Shown: positions 6,631-7,805 of the stretch, piece after piece
Layout of the letters: each line of letters begins with the position of its first letter
How positions within the stretch are numbered: the first letter of the stretch is position 1
DNA from: Mucilaginibacter sp. UBA4741
GTDB taxonomy: Bacteria; Bacteroidota; Bacteroidia; Sphingobacteriales; Sphingobacteriaceae
NCBI GenBank assembly: GCA_002403905.1
Contig: DHIR01000269.1
Location: 639-8,443 of the forward strand
Reading direction: 5' to 3'
Length of the DNA: 7,805 bases
Program-made: the position numbers and the translations under genes
The notes under the pieces: model-generated
The model's database searches: none
Seen by the model: the letters and a program-made list of their open reading frames with translations, nothing else
What the model was told of the DNA's origin: nothing

Positions 6631-6987
6631 CTACGGCAGTGTGTCAGAAATAGCTATGCTGCTTGCATTTCCGTTACTCTGGGCGGTTTGATTATCATCA
6701 ATGAAGATCTTGCCACCCACATTACTGGCATCAACACTTACTGCAGTCAATTTAAGTAACAATCCATGATTCGTTGAAGTGAAACTAGTGGTCCAGTTGG
6801 CATCTGCATTGGTGACCGTTTGGATGTTACCATTTTGATCGGTATAAGTCACCGTTGATTTGGCCGTACCCTGGATAGTGTATTTTACAACGTGTGAGTT
6901 GCTGTCCTTTTTGCATGAAAAAGTAAAAAAAGTGATGGGGACCGCTAAGCAAAAAATAATGGCAAATAATAGAATGTGGTTTTTCAT
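6631..6987 (-). CDS. Small exported lipoprotein, possibly MmpS-like fold
   Basis: A 118-residue protein with a short basic start (M-K-N-H), a hydrophobic segment and T-F-F-T-F-S-C-K-K-D-S. Cys25 is a plausible lipidation site, although the lipobox (T-F-S-C) is not ideal. The mature part has alternating strands: V-K-Y-T-I-Q-G-T-A (34-42), S-T-V-T-Y-T-D-Q-N-G (44-53), W-T-T-S-F-T (65-70), L-L-L-K-L-T-A-V-S-V (76-85) and G-K-I-F-I-D-D (92-98). This looks like a compact beta-sandwich. The pattern G-T-A / V-T-Y-T-x-x-x-G / W-x-x-S-F resembles MmpS-like accessory domains, but I recognise no certain family. It is probably monocistronic, ending at TAG 6631 just before a strong hairpin terminator (6576-6615). 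No good promoter was identified in its A/T-rich upstream region. Confidence 0.75.
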   Translation of the reverse strand: MKNHILLFAIIFCLAVPITFFTFSCKKDSNSHVVKYTIQGTAKSTVTYTDQNGNIQTVTNADANWTTSFTSTNHGLLLKLTAVSVDASNVGGKIFIDDNQTAQSNGNASSIAISDTLP

Positions 6988-7113
6988 AGCAATAGTTAAT
7001 TAATTGTTTTATGCTATATGCAACACAAAAGTTACAGAATTGTTTTTGATGAACGTTTTAACTAAATAACTTTAATATACTGAAATCGATAGGCGTTTAC
7101 TGCTTGCATCAAC

Positions 7114-7140
7114 AAAAAACCCGATCAAATTGACCGGGTT
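7114..7140 (-). terminator. Rho-independent terminator of the tRNA
   Basis: On the minus strand AACCCGGTCA-ATT-TGATCGGGTT (7140-7118) forms a 10-bp stem with one G-U pair, then a T run (7119-7114). The G-U pair would be an A-C mismatch on the plus strand, which favours function on the minus strand, 8 bp downstream of the tRNA. Confidence 0.8.
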
Positions 7141-7147
7141 AATGTAG

Positions 7148-7229
7148 TGCGGAAGAAGGGACTCGAACCCCCACGCCGTGAAGCGCCAGATCCTAAGTCT
7201 GGTGCGGCTACCAATTACGCCACTTCCGC
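7148..7229 (-). tRNA. tRNA-Leu (anticodon UAG)
   Basis: An 82-nt class II tRNA. The acceptor arms GCGGAAG (7229-7223) and CTTCCGC (7155-7149) pair fully, with discriminator A at 7148. The D arm uses GCG/CGC around a TAATTGGTAGC loop. The anticodon stem is CCAGA/TCTGG with loop CTTAGGA, giving anticodon TAG and therefore leucine (CUN codons). There is a long variable arm typical of tRNA-Leu (CGC-TTCACG-GCG) and a T arm with loop TTCGAGT. The 3' CCA is not encoded (the next bases are CTA), so it must be added by the nucleotidyltransferase. It has its own promoter-like element and terminator. No integrase or attachment-site duplication is visible next to it. Confidence 0.95.
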
Positions 7230-7250
7230 AGTTAGGATTTTTAAGAGTGG

Positions 7251-7281
7251 CAAAGATAGATTAAATTGACAGAATATGAAA
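7251..7281 (-). promoter_or_regulatory. Predicted promoter of tRNA-Leu
   Basis: The minus strand shows TTTC (7281-7278), a 19-nt spacer and TATCTTTG (7258-7251). The -7 element matches TAnnTTTG perfectly and the -33 element differs from TTTG by one base. It lies 21 bp upstream of the tRNA 5' end. Confidence 0.55.
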
Positions 7282-7309
7282 TTGTAATTTAACTTTTTTG
7301 CTAAATCCT

Positions 7310-7805
7310 TTATTGCTTAGCAGTTATAGTTTCAATTAACTGTTTAAAGTATACCGGGGCCTGCAATAACCTGTTGCCATACCATGAAAACATTTCGCCA
7401 TCTACCAATATTACCTTTGCATCCGGCAATAATAACCGAAACTCTTCTATATATTTTTGAGTAAATGGATATGGTTCTGATGAAAGTAATACCACATCAG
7501 GGTTAACTACCAACAGCATTTCTTCGCTTATTTCGGGATACCTGTTATTCTCAAAAGCATTACTTAAACCACATTTTTGTAATAAGCCATCAATATAGGT
7601 TTGTTTACCGGCAGCCATATACGGTTTACGCCATATAAAGTACGCTACACGTAAGTTTAGTATCGGGGTGGTAAATTGGGCAAACAGTTGGGTGATATCC
7701 TTAACAAGGCGCTTTGCCCTGTCTTTACGATCAACCAACACTCCTACTTTGGCTATCATATCCAACGCTTCATCCAAATTACTGATGTCGCTTATCCAAA
7801 CCGGG
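7310..7805 (-). CDS. BtuF-like helical-backbone metal/cobalamin-binding protein, 3' part
   Basis: Partial gene: the reading frame stays open to the right edge of the window, so the start, signal peptide and N-terminal lobe lie outside. About 165 residues are visible. They begin V-W-I-S-D-I-S-N-L-D-E-A-L-D-M-I, which corresponds to the interdomain helix region of ABC-type cobalamin/Fe(III)-siderophore periplasmic binding proteins (BtuF/TroA-like helical backbone receptors). Downstream are V-A-Y-F-I-W-R-K-P-Y-M-A-A-G, then T-Y-I-D-G-L-L-Q-K-C-G-L, then V-N-P-D-V-V-L-L-S-S-E-P-Y-P-F, and the C-terminal V-D-G-E-M-F-S-W-Y-G-N-R-L, all typical of this family. The apparent TTG start at 7777 is mid-domain. 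It ends at TAA 7310 with no clear terminator before the tRNA promoter. The cobalamin ligand assignment is inferred from similarity only. Confidence 0.85.
   Translation of the reverse strand, partial: PVWISDISNLDEALDMIAKVGVLVDRKDRAKRLVKDITQLFAQFTTPILNLRVAYFIWRKPYMAAGKQTYIDGLLQKCGLSNAFENNRYPEISEEMLLVVNPDVVLLSSEPYPFTQKYIEEFRLLLPDAKVILVDGEMFSWYGNRLLQAPVYFKQLIETITAKQ

Noticed and set aside
7114..7310. tRNA as an integration site for a mobile element
   Set aside because: There is no integrase gene or duplicated tRNA 3' end within the window.

Overview
The window looks like a piece of chromosome from a member of the Bacteroidota, most likely the Sphingobacteriaceae (Mucilaginibacter/Pedobacter-like). 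This rests on several signs. Start codons are preceded by A/T-rich leaders with almost no Shine-Dalgarno sequence. Promoter-like elements follow the Bacteroidota pattern (TTTG-N19-TAnnTTTG). There is a Tat-exported sugar isomerase-like TIM-barrel protein and a secreted protein with PKD/Ig-like repeats of the kind found in T9SS-type adhesins. No database search was possible, so the taxonomy is an inference.

Layout: most genes read on the minus strand. From left to right they are: a complete UMF1/Atg22-type MFS transporter (26-1360); an MHS-type MFS transporter (ProP/KgtP-like) broken by a one-base frameshift (1419-2707); a Tat-exported sugar phosphate isomerase/epimerase-like protein (2803-3687) with its own terminator; and a small exported beta-rich protein (3810-4445). 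A divergent intergenic region follows, with a conspicuous tandem dyad (4539-4575). It leads into the only plus-strand genes: a tiny membrane ORF (4577-4684) overlapping a DUF1003 membrane protein (4674-5093). After a 91-bp convergent spacer, possibly containing degraded IS-end-like repeats, comes a secreted cysteine-rich PKD/Ig-like protein that stops inside an interdomain linker (5185-6345). Then come a small lipoprotein (6631-6987), a tRNA-Leu(UAG) with recognisable promoter and terminator (7148-7229), and the 3' part of a BtuF-like metal/cobalamin-binding protein that runs off the right edge (7310-7805).

The genes do not form one pathway. The left half is transport and sugar metabolism; the middle is envelope and probable stress-type membrane proteins; the right half is surface and lipoproteins plus a tRNA and a metal-uptake gene. 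No gap between genes exceeds 300 bases. The largest (6346-6630) holds the lipoprotein gene's terminator and otherwise shows nothing convincing. I saw no CRISPR array, phage gene, toxin-antitoxin pair or intact transposase. The items most worth a second look are the tandem dyad with its overlapping small ORF, the lesions in the MHS transporter, and the truncated surface protein next to possible IS debris. I do not see strong evidence for a new multi-gene system.
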